Numbered from the stretch's first letter, positions 1 to 7,626 are shown. The stretch: 15,205 nucleotides of DNA from an uncultured Clostridia bacterium (GCA_934454215.1 CAKSGG010000081.1:1-15205); one strand, 5' to 3'. The notes: a model not told the origin generated them from the sequence alone. Numbers and translations: made by a program.

Positions 1-62
1 GCCAAATCCGGCGAAATGTTGTATATTACACACGTTGGGCATTTCCCCGACGTAATCAGATT

Positions 63-153
63 GGAGAGATATCGAAGAGGTCATAACGAGCCGCACTCGA
101 AATGCGGTCGTCAGGAAACTGGCGCAAGGGTTCGAATCCCTTTCTCTCCGCCA
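63..153 (+). tRNA. tRNA-Ser, anticodon CGA
   Basis: A complete class II (long variable arm) tRNA that decodes UCG serine codons. The acceptor stem GGAGAGA (63-69) pairs with TCTCTCC (143-149), followed by discriminator G150 and an encoded CCA (151-153). The D stem is TCG/CGA (72-74 with 87-89). The anticodon stem CCGCA/TGCGG (91-95 with 103-107) closes a seven-base loop CTCGAAA with anticodon CGA at 98-100. The variable arm GTCAG/CTGGC (110-114 with 119-123) carries a GAAA loop, the usual serine identity feature. The T stem AAGGG/CCCTT (126-130 with 138-142) encloses TTCGAAT. It is the only accepted gene on the + strand. Its 3' end borders the accessory region, a common integration position for mobile DNA, although no integrase is in view. 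Confidence 0.97.
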
Positions 154-156
154 ATC

Positions 157-202
157 AAAACCTAAATCGAATACGAAAGTGTTTGATCTAGGTTTTTCTT
201 TT
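157..202 (+). terminator. Rho-independent terminator of the tRNA-Ser
   Basis: An 18-position stem starts three bases after the CCA end. Positions 157-174 pair with 179-196 with one A-C mismatch and two G-U pairs around a GAAA tetraloop (175-178), and the right arm runs into TTTTTCTTTT. This ends the tRNA transcript before the structured region. Confidence 0.85.
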
Positions 203-399
203 GCAAAAATTCAGGTTTTATCTGCATTTTTCGATTGTTGGCGTGCCGTCGTTTTATCCTTTTCGGGGTTCGTATGGCGTGTTCGTATCGCTTTGTCCGT
301 AGCAGTTGCAGACGCTTTTATGCCGCAAAAGCGAAAAAGCATGAATGGGTTGAAATAGGTTTTGCGTGGATTTTTGACGTTTTCAGGGAGTAAAGTCAT

Positions 400-616
400 A
401 CTCGAAAAGGACTGAAAAATGGTTTTTGCGGCAGTAAAAAAGGACGGCGCAGGAAAACGCCGCCCGAAACAAAACGGAGCGAAAATACTTGGAAGATATA
501 AAAGGAATAAAAACTCAAAATATGCCGCCGTGCGAAGAATTATGGGGCGATTCGCCAAGCGGTTTACGGCGAACGCCCCATTTCGCTCGGCTTTGAGTTG
601 ACCTTTTTATCCGAGT
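400..616. other. Candidate structured RNA or palindromic element
   Basis: Seen in the sequence: ACTCG+AAAAGG (400-410) can pair with CCTTTT+CGAGT (602-607, 612-616) across a four-base bulge, enclosing everything between. Inside are a small hairpin (CGGCG 445-449 with CGCCG 458-462, extended by GG/CC at 442-443 and 464-465) and a long nested stem. The nested stem consists of AACTCAAA 512-519 with 592-599, GCCG 524-527 with 588-591, GCGAA 532-536 with 582-586, ATGGGGCG 542-549 with 574-581 and TTCGCC 551-556 with 568-573. The nested part alone is 31 Watson-Crick pairs. With no G-U pairs the strand cannot be told. It could be a structured RNA, a MITE-like or dispersed palindromic repeat, or coincidence. 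A 60-residue basic reading frame (419-601, +) with a fair AAGGA site lies inside it and may be spurious. Confidence 0.4.
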
Positions 617-628
617 TTAAGTGAGTTG

Positions 629-688
629 TTTGGCGGGTGCTTGACCGCGACGCAAAGCGGTGCGCTTATAAGTCAAGCACCCGCCAAA
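629..688. repeat. 17-bp perfect inverted repeat downstream of the operon
   Basis: TTTGGCGGGTGCTTGAC (629-645) is the exact reverse complement of 672-688, with a 26-base loop that itself contains short GC-rich complements (CCGC/GCGG). It begins 21 bases past the vsr stop on the - strand, where an operon terminator would be expected. Neither side carries a T-tract, so it is not a standard Rho-independent terminator. It may block 3' exonucleases, act in Rho-dependent termination, or be part of the neighbouring structured element. Confidence 0.7.
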
Positions 689-709
689 GTGCCATTTGGG
701 ATCGAGTAA

Positions 710-1120
710 TTATTTAAGCAAATCATTAATTTTATTCAATAACTTTTCCCTGTTCTTATTTTTCAACTCGCATTCCCAAATTCTAATAATTTTCCAGCCT
801 TTATTAGATAAAAATTTTGTAACTTCTTCATCGTGGGCTTTGTTGTAATTTCGTTTTTTATCCCAAAAATCAAAATTCTCTTTAGGGGTAACGTTACGAC
901 AATCATGGCCATGCCAAAAGCAACCATCAACGAATATTACTATCCGTTTCTTCGGAAAAACAAAATCCGGTTTCCCTTTCAACGGATAAGTTCTACGCCA
1001 ACCGGTAATGTGTAATTCCTTAAATATTTTTATAAGCTTTAGCTCCGTGGTTTTTGTGTTTTTGCTTTTTACAGCCTTCATAACTTCGGAGCGCTTTTCT
1101 TTTGAAAAAACGTCACTCAT
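710..1120 (-). CDS. vsr: Very short patch repair endonuclease (Vsr)
   Basis: A 136-residue Vsr-type endonuclease, the normal family length. Vsr nicks DNA 5' of the T in T:G mismatches left by deamination of 5-methylcytosine, starting short-patch repair at methylated sites. The family pattern is complete: an N-terminal S-x4-RSxxM block with NTK and E26, then PDFVF with catalytic D52, VDGCFWHGHDC at 64-74 (catalytic H70, zinc-ligand region), the FW and N-rich segment near 84-93, and GWKIIRIWECEL at 108-119. Its ATG directly follows the TAA of the HNH gene (TAA|ATG), so translation is probably coupled. It is the last gene of the operon, about 11 kb from the cytosine methyltransferase it presumably serves; in E. 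coli dcm and vsr are adjacent and overlap. The repair role is family knowledge, and the target site is unknown. Confidence 0.95.
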   Translation of the reverse strand: MSDVFSKEKRSEVMKAVKSKNTKTTELKLIKIFKELHITGWRRTYPLKGKPDFVFPKKRIVIFVDGCFWHGHDCRNVTPKENFDFWDKKRNYNKAHDEEVTKFLSNKGWKIIRIWECELKNKNREKLLNKINDLLK

Positions 1121-1897
1121 TTACAATTTTCCTTTTAAGTGCCCTTTTGTCTTTACGGAAAGACTTTTCCCGTTATCAAACTTAAAACTACAAGTCTTTT
1201 TATCATAAGCAGGTTTGCATTTATGGATCAGTGCATGACAGTTAGGACATAAAATTATGATATTTGAAGAGTCATTATTTTGAGTCTTTGAAAAATACTC
1301 AATATGGTGTGCCTCAACTATTTCTTTGCCATATTGCTCCCCTACTTTTCCCCCGCATAATTGACATTCCCCTTTGTACATTTTTTTTAGAGTATCAATT
1401 ATATGCTTGTTTAATTTTCGCACTCTCGCTAATTCTTCTTTATATAAAAAACCCGCTGTATCATCTTCTGCATTAAAAAGAATCTCTATCTCCTCTTCTG
1501 TCATTTGAGATAAAATCGATTTTTCCTCTAAAGACAAAATATACCCATCGAAAATAAAGTCTAGAAGATTCTTAATAATTTTCTCGTCTGGATCTTTTTT
1601 CATTCCATACAATCTAATTCCAAAACAACCTTCATTTTCCCCATTATTAACCGGTGTCAAAGTTAGAATCCCTTCCTTATTTAATAAGGAAAAGTTGGGC
1701 AATAACGCAAAATCCTTTTTCTTATCAATAATTATACTCCATTGCTTTTCCATTTCTATTGGAGTAACCCATCTGTTAGAACTATCAATTCTCACCAATG
1801 ATATATAATCATTGTCATAAGAAAATCCTATCAACTTTTTCCAAGAATGTCCCGCATTCCCTTTCTTATATTCAAGTAACTCTTCAATAATCCTCAT
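1121..1897 (-). CDS. HNH endonuclease family protein
   Basis: A 258-residue protein with a C-terminal HNH nuclease domain. The motif is clear: a zinc-binding CxxC (C178, C181), EAHHI with H197/H198, N212 in SNIIILCPNCHALIH, and C217-x2-C220-H221, with H225 after it. This is the McrA-like ββα-metal fold that cuts DNA. Residues 1-130 form a separate mixed domain I do not recognise, followed by an acidic helical linker (about 130-170); it may bind DNA or a partner. The ATG lies seven bases after the TAG of the helicase gene, with AGGCG overlapping that stop as a weak ribosome binding site, and its own stop abuts the vsr start. Position suggests it is the nuclease partner of the PLD-helicase or an additional effector of the whole restriction cluster. 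The HNH call is firm; the role is inferred. Confidence 0.9.
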   Translation of the reverse strand: MRIIEELLEYKKGNAGHSWKKLIGFSYDNDYISLVRIDSSNRWVTPIEMEKQWSIIIDKKKDFALLPNFSLLNKEGILTLTPVNNGENEGCFGIRLYGMKKDPDEKIIKNLLDFIFDGYILSLEEKSILSQMTEEEIEILFNAEDDTAGFLYKEELARVRKLNKHIIDTLKKMYKGECQLCGGKVGEQYGKEIVEAHHIEYFSKTQNNDSSNIIILCPNCHALIHKCKPAYDKKTCSFKFDNGKSLSVKTKGHLKGKL

Positions 1898-1904
1898 GGT
1901 ACGC

Positions 1905-4900
1905 CTAAATTAATTTATTAGTTTTCTTTAAGAATTTAGCTGGGATTGAGTTTTCAAGCTCCCAAATTATGCTCATTGGTCTAGAACCCGTATGGCTAGA
2001 ATACTTAGCCTTTCCTAAGAATACAAACGGCATAGGACCGTGTTCATCCGATTTAGCCTCTCTAACAAACAAAAGAACGTTTCCCGATTTACCATCCCTA
2101 GAACGATATCTCATACCTGTGGCAGAAGTGTCCGAAGTAGTGCTTTGGCTCTGCCAATGGAACAGCTTATCGCTTATAGAATAATCATGATAAGCAGTTG
2201 TCGGCGAATAATATTTATTTGCCTTATTTAACGTAATAAACAGCAAATCAGTATCCTTATCTTTTAAGTATTTTACACCTTCCGACACGGCATAATTTTC
2301 TAAGAAATCTAATCCCGCCAACAATTGAGTTCTAGTATAAGTCGAATGAAGTTCAAGCGTAGATTCAAATCCCAAATCAACTTCTTCCGTAACTATATTT
2401 ATGCTCTCGTAACAATACTCAATGAGCTGTAAAAATTCTTCATAAACAGATTTGTTTTTCTTAAACTTGATAATGCCTTCCAATTCATTTGCAAAACCAA
2501 AGTTTTCCACTGGTTTTTCCCATATGGAAACGTAAAGCATTTTCCAGTACAATTGTTGCTTCTTCGTTAAATTATCCCACGATAACTCTTCAAGTTTATC
2601 AATGTTTGCCCATATATAATCAATAAACTTCAATGAGTCAACCGTACTTAATCTGTTTAAGATTTTAGCAGCATCTTCTTTCAAGTCGCAATCTTCCACT
2701 TCAATCAAGCCAGCCTCTTCACAAAGAGAAAAATATGTATGCTTCTTATTATAGAACTGTCTTGGTTCAATGCCGTAATGATGACAGAAATTATAAATTG
2801 TCGGTTTAAGCCCCGTATCATCTTCAAACGTGGATAATCTAACAACCAATCCCGTCTTTGTATTGATTGATTTTTTAATGTTTGCTAATATGTACTCTTT
2901 AACTTTCTTTTCTAGTTGAATATAGCATCCTTTAGGCGCAGAAACGAAACCATTTTTTATTTCACTTGCAACGTTTCTGTTTGTATTTGACAAAAGCGCC
3001 GCAAACTTGCTCTCAAAGTTGTAATTTTTATTTGCCTGTCCAATAAAATCAAGCACGGTCAAACATTCTTTCCCTTCACTTAATCTAAGACCGCGACCAA
3101 GCTGTTGCAAAAAGACTGTAAGCGACTCAGTCGGACGCAAAAATAATATAGTATTAACTTCTGGGATATCAACGCCTTCATTATAAATATCCACTATAAA
3201 GATAAAGCGAATCTCGCCTTTTTCCAACCTTTGTTTTGCTGTACTTCTTTCTTCGTCGCCAGTTTCACTAACAAGGTAAATCGACGGAATGCCATGCTCA
3301 TTAAAGAAATCGCTCATAAACTTAGCGTGCTCTTTAGAAACACAGTATCCAAGGCCTTTAATAGCATTCATATCCGTAACGTATCTGTTTAGAGATTCAA
3401 TTACCATTGCGGCGCGTTTTCTAGCAACTGCATAATCAAAAGCGTATACATTGGTAAGTTCAGATTTACTATATCCTCCTCTTTCCCATTTTAAGGTATC
3501 CAAATCAACCGTATCCGTTACACCAAAATATTGAAATGGACACAATAATTTTCTATCGATTGCTTCCGGTAAACGAATTTCAGCAGAAATACGGTTGTTA
3601 AAATACTCAAGTACATTTTTGCCGTCCATACGCTCAGGCGTAGCCGTCAAGCCCAACAAAGCTTTCGGTTTATAATAACTAAGAAGTTGCTGATATATCG
3701 GCGCAGCCGCATGGTGGAACTCATCCACAATTATGTAATCATAGAAATCAGGAGAAGTTATAGACGTTAAATCTTGCGAATTAAAAGTCTGTACGGAAAC
3801 AAATAAATTATTTAAGCTTTCGGGTTTATATTTGCCGACAAAAAGCTCGCCAAAATTAGCGTCTTTTAAGACTCCTCTAAAACAATAAACGCTTTGTTTT
3901 AATATTTCTTCTCTATGAGCAACGAATAATAAATTCGCCGGACGGCCAAGCTTTTTACAAAAATTTTTATAATCGAAAGCTGAAATAACCGTCTTTCCAG
4001 TTCCCGTTGCCGCAACAACAAGATTCTTATAGTTATTTCTTACTTCTCTTTCAGCTTTTATTTTATCTAAAATCTCTTGTTGATATGGATACGGCGTAAT
4101 ATCAAAAGTATATTGTTGGTCAGGATTGTCCTCAAAATACTTTTCGGATTTTAATGCTTTCTCCAATCTTTCCTTTTGTTCTTCATCGTAAACTTCAAAA
4201 TCAGGAGAATTCCAATAACTTTCAAACGTGGCAGATATCTTACTAATCGTATCCGGCAAATCTTGTTTCGTCACTTTAATATTCCACTCTAATCCGCTGG
4301 ATATAGCAACGTTTGACAAATTAGACGAACCTACGTATGCCGTTGTATAATCAGTTTCTCTATAGAATACGTAGGTTTTTGCATGCAAACGCGTCCTTTT
4401 CGTATCATAGGAAATCTTAACCTCAGTATTTTGAAGTTTCATTAACTCTTCAACCGCTTTAACATCTGTTGCTCCCATATATGATGTGGTAATTATTCTA
4501 AGTTTTCCGCCGTTATTAGTAAAAGTTCTAAGTTCATCAATAATAAGTCTAAGCCCACTCCATTTAATAAACGAAACGAGCATGTCGATTTTGTTACAAG
4601 AAACTATTTCTTTTTTAAGCTCTGTAAACATCTGCGGTTCGTTTACAGCACCCGTAAACAATGAACTCTGGGATAATGATGTAACAGGTCTTACTATTTC
4701 CGCTTTTTCATTCAAGGCGTAAATGGTATTTGTTTTATCAAGTAATGCAAGCAGTTGCTCTGCACGCTCGTCAACCGCCATACCGTCAAACACGTCTTCT
4801 CTAGTTTCTGTCTTTATTGTAGAAACTATTTTGTTTGCAAGCGCAATTTGGGTTTGAATATTTCCGCCGTTATCGACAAGATTATCCAAGCCCTTTTCAA

Positions 4901-5045
4901 CTATTTGAGCAATATATTTTGCAAGAATTTTAGACGCTTCAGCCTCGTCTATGGTTGCCGTTTTCGTCAACTTATCCGTTTGAGAATCAATCTGAACGCC
5001 TAAATCCTTGCTTATTACTTCTTCATACAAACCCGTTTTTAACAT
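1905..5045 (-). CDS. PLD-like nuclease / SF2 helicase / DUF3427 fusion protein
   Basis: A 1046-residue multi-domain restriction-type helicase. After a helical N-terminus (1-125), a phospholipase D-like domain (about 135-260) carries one HxK motif, H221-A-K223, and GSSN at 239-242, as in the HKD nucleases; with only one motif it would need to dimerise. The SF2 helicase core follows: Walker A AATGTGKT (345-352), motif II DEFH (441-444), TATP (467-470), a motif V-like NEGVDIPE near 622-629 and motif VI QQLGRGLRL (647-655). The C-terminal region, including SPTTAYHDY and LFHWQSQS, matches the DUF3427 type that usually follows such helicases. It probably translocates on DNA and cleaves it. The GGAG used for its ATG lies in the last codons of the PD-(D/E)XK gene, seven bases of spacer away. 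Domain calls are strong; the substrate is unknown. Confidence 0.93.
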   Translation of the reverse strand: MLKTGLYEEVISKDLGVQIDSQTDKLTKTATIDEAEASKILAKYIAQIVEKGLDNLVDNGGNIQTQIALANKIVSTIKTETREDVFDGMAVDERAEQLLALLDKTNTIYALNEKAEIVRPVTSLSQSSLFTGAVNEPQMFTELKKEIVSCNKIDMLVSFIKWSGLRLIIDELRTFTNNGGKLRIITTSYMGATDVKAVEELMKLQNTEVKISYDTKRTRLHAKTYVFYRETDYTTAYVGSSNLSNVAISSGLEWNIKVTKQDLPDTISKISATFESYWNSPDFEVYDEEQKERLEKALKSEKYFEDNPDQQYTFDITPYPYQQEILDKIKAEREVRNNYKNLVVAATGTGKTVISAFDYKNFCKKLGRPANLLFVAHREEILKQSVYCFRGVLKDANFGELFVGKYKPESLNNLFVSVQTFNSQDLTSITSPDFYDYIIVDEFHHAAAPIYQQLLSYYKPKALLGLTATPERMDGKNVLEYFNNRISAEIRLPEAIDRKLLCPFQYFGVTDTVDLDTLKWERGGYSKSELTNVYAFDYAVARKRAAMVIESLNRYVTDMNAIKGLGYCVSKEHAKFMSDFFNEHGIPSIYLVSETGDEERSTAKQRLEKGEIRFIFIVDIYNEGVDIPEVNTILFLRPTESLTVFLQQLGRGLRLSEGKECLTVLDFIGQANKNYNFESKFAALLSNTNRNVASEIKNGFVSAPKGCYIQLEKKVKEYILANIKKSINTKTGLVVRLSTFEDDTGLKPTIYNFCHHYGIEPRQFYNKKHTYFSLCEEAGLIEVEDCDLKEDAAKILNRLSTVDSLKFIDYIWANIDKLEELSWDNLTKKQQLYWKMLYVSIWEKPVENFGFANELEGIIKFKKNKSVYEEFLQLIEYCYESINIVTEEVDLGFESTLELHSTYTRTQLLAGLDFLENYAVSEGVKYLKDKDTDLLFITLNKANKYYSPTTAYHDYSISDKLFHWQSQSTTSDTSATGMRYRSRDGKSGNVLLFVREAKSDEHGPMPFVFLGKAKYSSHTGSRPMSIIWELENSIPAKFLKKTNKLI

Positions 5046-5052
5046 ACAAAGT

Positions 5053-5964
5053 TTACTCCATAAGATTAACTGCTTCTAATCCGTTTAAATCCACCGTATA
5101 AGATATATCGATAATTCCCTTCGGCAATACACCGTCTACGAAAGACTGTTCTATTACTTTAGGAAAATTTTCATCAACTACGTACTGATACATAGAGTGC
5201 AAAATAAAGGTTTTATTTCTGTCGCTTTTACCAACGCCAAAGCCTTTCTTTTCTAACGCTTCGTTTATAGTAGCAACGTTATAACCCAACAATCTTAAAT
5301 CTCTAACCAAAGAGTTTATAGATTCTCCTTGCCCCGCCGTTAATTCAAAAGTACAAAAAGTCAAATACAACTTTTTATTCAAGTTTGATAATTGATATAT
5401 GCTACTAATCGTAATTTCTTTTTTCGTTCTATTAATACTTGACTTTACTTCCACAAATGAATCGTCAAGTTCTATATCGTAAGACGACTGATTTGGCCCA
5501 TTCCACTTAGGATTTAAGCCTTTTTGAGCATAATATCTTAAAACGGCAAGCTCGCCTATCACGTCGTACACTCTTTCATCTATAGACTTATTACCCAACA
5601 ACTCTTTCCACGAAGCCCACCATTTTAAGGGAAATGATAGCAAATCATTTCTAAACTCACCATTTTCCCCAGGATTAACGAAATCTGCACAAAGAGCTGC
5701 AAACGATTGAACATCTTTTTCTCCAGAAGATAAAAGCACTAATACTGTCTTTATTTTATCTTCTATTTTAACCTTCGCACAAAATATTGAAACAGAAGCG
5801 AAATCCTCTCTTATTTCGGGGCCATCATAACAAACAGCAACTCCTCTGCCTTTTTCCGTTCTTATTGTCCACGCAGGAAAGGACGGATTTAAAAAAGCTA
5901 TGGATTGTATTTGATTAACTATATCCTTCTCCCAATTTTTTTTGATAAAATCTTCTAACCTCAT
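5053..5964 (-). CDS. PD-(D/E)XK motif protein, DUF4420-like nuclease
   Basis: A 303-residue protein resembling the DUF4420 family of PD-(D/E)XK nucleases. The catalytic pattern is visible in order: E138 in the helix IGELAVLRYY, W154-GP with D163 in SYDIE, then E172-V-K174 in FVEVKSS, which fits D-x8-ExK. The N-terminal part (1-110) is β-rich and the C-terminal part is mixed α/β. Family members occur in restriction-type gene clusters, and it is the best candidate for the restriction endonuclease of the methyltransferase/Z1/GHKL core. The start ATG shares its A with the stop of the preceding gene (TAATG), so translation is coupled. The fold and active site are read from the sequence. That this protein, rather than the PLD or HNH proteins, performs the restriction cut is inference. 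Confidence 0.85.
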   Translation of the reverse strand: MRLEDFIKKNWEKDIVNQIQSIAFLNPSFPAWTIRTEKGRGVAVCYDGPEIREDFASVSIFCAKVKIEDKIKTVLVLLSSGEKDVQSFAALCADFVNPGENGEFRNDLLSFPLKWWASWKELLGNKSIDERVYDVIGELAVLRYYAQKGLNPKWNGPNQSSYDIELDDSFVEVKSSINRTKKEITISSIYQLSNLNKKLYLTFCTFELTAGQGESINSLVRDLRLLGYNVATINEALEKKGFGVGKSDRNKTFILHSMYQYVVDENFPKVIEQSFVDGVLPKGIIDISYTVDLNGLEAVNLME

Positions 5965-6704
5965 TATTCTTCCTCTTTTTTGTATTTTTCATCTATGAGG
6001 TCGTCAACAAAACATTCTACACCTCCAACAACCAACGTGGGCTCAACCATATAAGTTTTTGCATAATACAACATCATCAAAGACCTAAAATCTGCTTGAG
6101 AACTTTTTGTCAATCCGAGCCTTTCAGGGATTCTTTTCAAAAGAACTCTTGTAACATCGGTTCTGTATCCCAATCCGGAACGTTCTAATATTTGGCTGAT
6201 TTGCCCAGAGCCATAATATTTTAAAACTTCTCGTGTGCTATCGACATCTCCCTGCCAAGCAAGGTGAACAAACCACCATAATTGCTTTAACCAAATTCGC
6301 TTGCTCCAACTGTAAATTCTTTGATGGCTGAAATACTTCCCATCAGAATCCGGTTTAGGAGACCTTAGATATGTAATATCTAAAAACACTTTAACAGTCA
6401 TATATATCCAAATCTGATCGTCATCCGCAACGCTTATTGATATTTTATATTTACCGTTACTTAACAACTCATATAACTTGAGCCCCACTTCCAAATCAAC
6501 TATATAATATCCCTTTCCTTTATTCTCGTTAAATATCTGGACAATCTCTTTCCTTAAATCCTTATACTCTTCTGCTTCAGCTTCTACAAAAAAATCTCCT
6601 TCTTCCCATTTTTTCTTTAATGATTCAAACTCGCTTTCTGTTTTTTCTTCGTATTTTCTAATTTTACTTTCAGCTTCAATCTTATTCATATAGCCCCATT
6701 TCAT
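5964..6704 (-). CDS. Uncharacterised Trp-rich protein, possibly DUF6339
   Basis: A 246-residue protein with no recognisable enzyme motif. Residues 5-60 are charged and probably helical or coiled-coil. The centre has a striking aromatic-basic helix (RIYSWSKRIWLKQLWWFVHL, then AWQG) with five tryptophans in about 20 residues. It is followed by SGLGYRTDVTRVLLKRIPERL and a final helical segment. The pattern reminds me of the DUF6339 family, but this is from memory and uncertain. The ATG at 6704 is chosen over an in-frame upstream TTG at 6722 because GGAGG lies nine bases before it and because it gives an ATGA overlap with the stop of the 307-residue gene. It overlaps the PD-(D/E)XK gene downstream by one base. 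The tight coupling on both sides suggests a subunit of the same complex, perhaps an adaptor or DNA-contacting protein. Confidence 0.85.
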   Translation of the reverse strand: MKWGYMNKIEAESKIRKYEEKTESEFESLKKKWEEGDFFVEAEAEEYKDLRKEIVQIFNENKGKGYYIVDLEVGLKLYELLSNGKYKISISVADDDQIWIYMTVKVFLDITYLRSPKPDSDGKYFSHQRIYSWSKRIWLKQLWWFVHLAWQGDVDSTREVLKYYGSGQISQILERSGLGYRTDVTRVLLKRIPERLGLTKSSQADFRSLMMLYYAKTYMVEPTLVVGGVECFVDDLIDEKYKKEEE

Positions 6705-7624
6705 ACTGATATCCCTCCGCAAATGCGATTAATCTCTTTCTGAAAAATAGCCATTAATTTTTCATCGTCCATTGTTTTTATATCGTCTTTATTCAAAAAA
6801 CTACATTTCCTATGAAAAACTTGCGCAAATCTGCAAACACTGTACTCATTAAAAGATGCATCTTCCCCAAAAATTCCATCAAATACATCCTCATTTTGTT
6901 CAGCTAATTTCTTAAAAATCAAGTAATATACAGTAGCTATAATTGTATTTAAAAATTCAGCTCCTTTTACATCTTTCGGATACGTCTTAAACTTTTTATT
7001 CAGAAAAACTGTTACGCTATTATCAAATCTATCCTCTTCGGGCCTATCCCATTTCAAGTCCACCCACCATAAAGGTCTATCTTCTTCCTCAACTTCAAAA
7101 ATTGGGAATTTTAAAATTCCTTTATCAAGTATAATAGTTTCTTCTTTAACTACACCCAATGAAACTCCTTGCTCATTTAAAAGGTGTTTTTCTTCTTCCT
7201 CTACAAAGTTTGAAGCTTTTTCAATAAAAGCGTGAAGAAATAAATTAAGCTTACCTGTTATTGTTTCCGGTTGAAATGTTTTTTCTAAATAAAAACGCCC
7301 GTTGTCCAATTTTATTAATTTTTCACAGCCGGATTGCAATGTGCTTAGATTAGACCATATTAAATAAAAACCAACCTGTGCCCCATTACAAGCAACTCCG
7401 CCTTTGCCATATATTTTATGTAGTCTTTCAATCTCACAGTTTATTTTTATAGTTAAGCCTTTATTCTGCGCAGACCAAGTGGTATCTCCTTCTTTTATCA
7501 AAACATCCTTTTCATTAAAAGTAAGTTCTTGGCCATTATGTTCAAGCTTAAAATCTCCAATTTTAAGCCCATATTCCATAGCGTTCTCTTCATTTAAAAC
7601 AGGAAATAAATATATCTCTTTCAC
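6701..7624 (-). CDS. Uncharacterised 307-residue protein of the Z1/GHKL operon
   Basis: I do not recognise this protein. It is 307 residues, acidic, and seems to have two parts. The N-terminal part (about 1-190) is predicted mostly β (for example ATWSA-like and GFYLIW strands), ending with an acidic segment and PLWWVDLKW. The C-terminal part (about 215-305) is helical and begins with AEFLNTIIATVYYLIFKK. There is no signal peptide, membrane span, Walker motif or nuclease triad that I can see. It starts at a GTG codon, two bases after the stop of the GHKL gene, served by AAAGGAGA in that gene's last codons, and its end overlaps the next gene by four bases (ATGA). That setting implies production in step with the GHKL ATPase and the 246-residue protein, so a partner or accessory subunit is the most reasonable guess. 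Confidence 0.85.
   Translation of the reverse strand: MKEIYLFPVLNEENAMEYGLKIGDFKLEHNGQELTFNEKDVLIKEGDTTWSAQNKGLTIKINCEIERLHKIYGKGGVACNGAQVGFYLIWSNLSTLQSGCEKLIKLDNGRFYLEKTFQPETITGKLNLFLHAFIEKASNFVEEEEKHLLNEQGVSLGVVKEETIILDKGILKFPIFEVEEEDRPLWWVDLKWDRPEEDRFDNSVTVFLNKKFKTYPKDVKGAEFLNTIIATVYYLIFKKLAEQNEDVFDGIFGEDASFNEYSVCRFAQVFHRKCSFLNKDDIKTMDDEKLMAIFQKEINRICGGISV
6714..6718 (-). promoter_or_regulatory. Ribosome binding site that fixes the 246-residue protein start
   Basis: GGAGG within the last codons of the 307-residue gene, nine bases before the ATG at 6704. The alternative TTG start at 6722 lies upstream of this site, so the ATG is preferred. Confidence 0.85.
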
Positions 7625-7626
7625 AA

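Larger units (their letters stand above)
203..709. other. Intergenic region without an accepted gene, rich in inverted repeats
   Basis: This stretch between the tRNA terminator and the vsr stop is visibly more GC-rich than the - strand genes. Reading frames of 115 residues (-) and 60 residues (+) exist, but neither resembles a family I know and both lie across strong inverted repeats. The main structure is at 400-616 and 629-688. Smaller pairings are CGCTTTT/AAAAGCG (313-319 with 327-333, loop of seven) and a 10-base complement between TGCCGCAAAA (321-330) and TTTTGCGGCA (424-433). The last two share bases, so they are alternatives. No T-tract terminator for the - strand operon is visible here. 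Confidence 0.5.

Noticed and set aside
33..52. Seven-base-pair hairpin upstream of the tRNA
   Set aside because: It has no T-tract or tRNA-like context, and too little sequence is visible to the left to interpret it.
260..291. Short direct repeat GTTCGTAT (268-275 and 281-288), seen again in the right terminator
   Set aside because: Eight-base repeats are expected by chance in 15 kb and no array or spacing pattern follows.
211..558. 115-residue - strand reading frame in the left intergenic region
   Set aside because: It lies across the structured element, has no ribosome binding site I can defend, and its basic, Phe/Thr-rich sequence matches no family I know.
419..601. 60-residue basic + strand reading frame with an AAGGA site
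   Set aside because: It coincides almost exactly with the strongest inverted repeats, which explain its composition better than protein function. It is kept only as an alternative reading; homologues with synonymous-site variation would revive it.
6705..6722. TTG start giving a 252-residue form of the Trp-rich protein
   Set aside because: The GGAGG lies downstream of the TTG and correctly spaced for the ATG at 6704.
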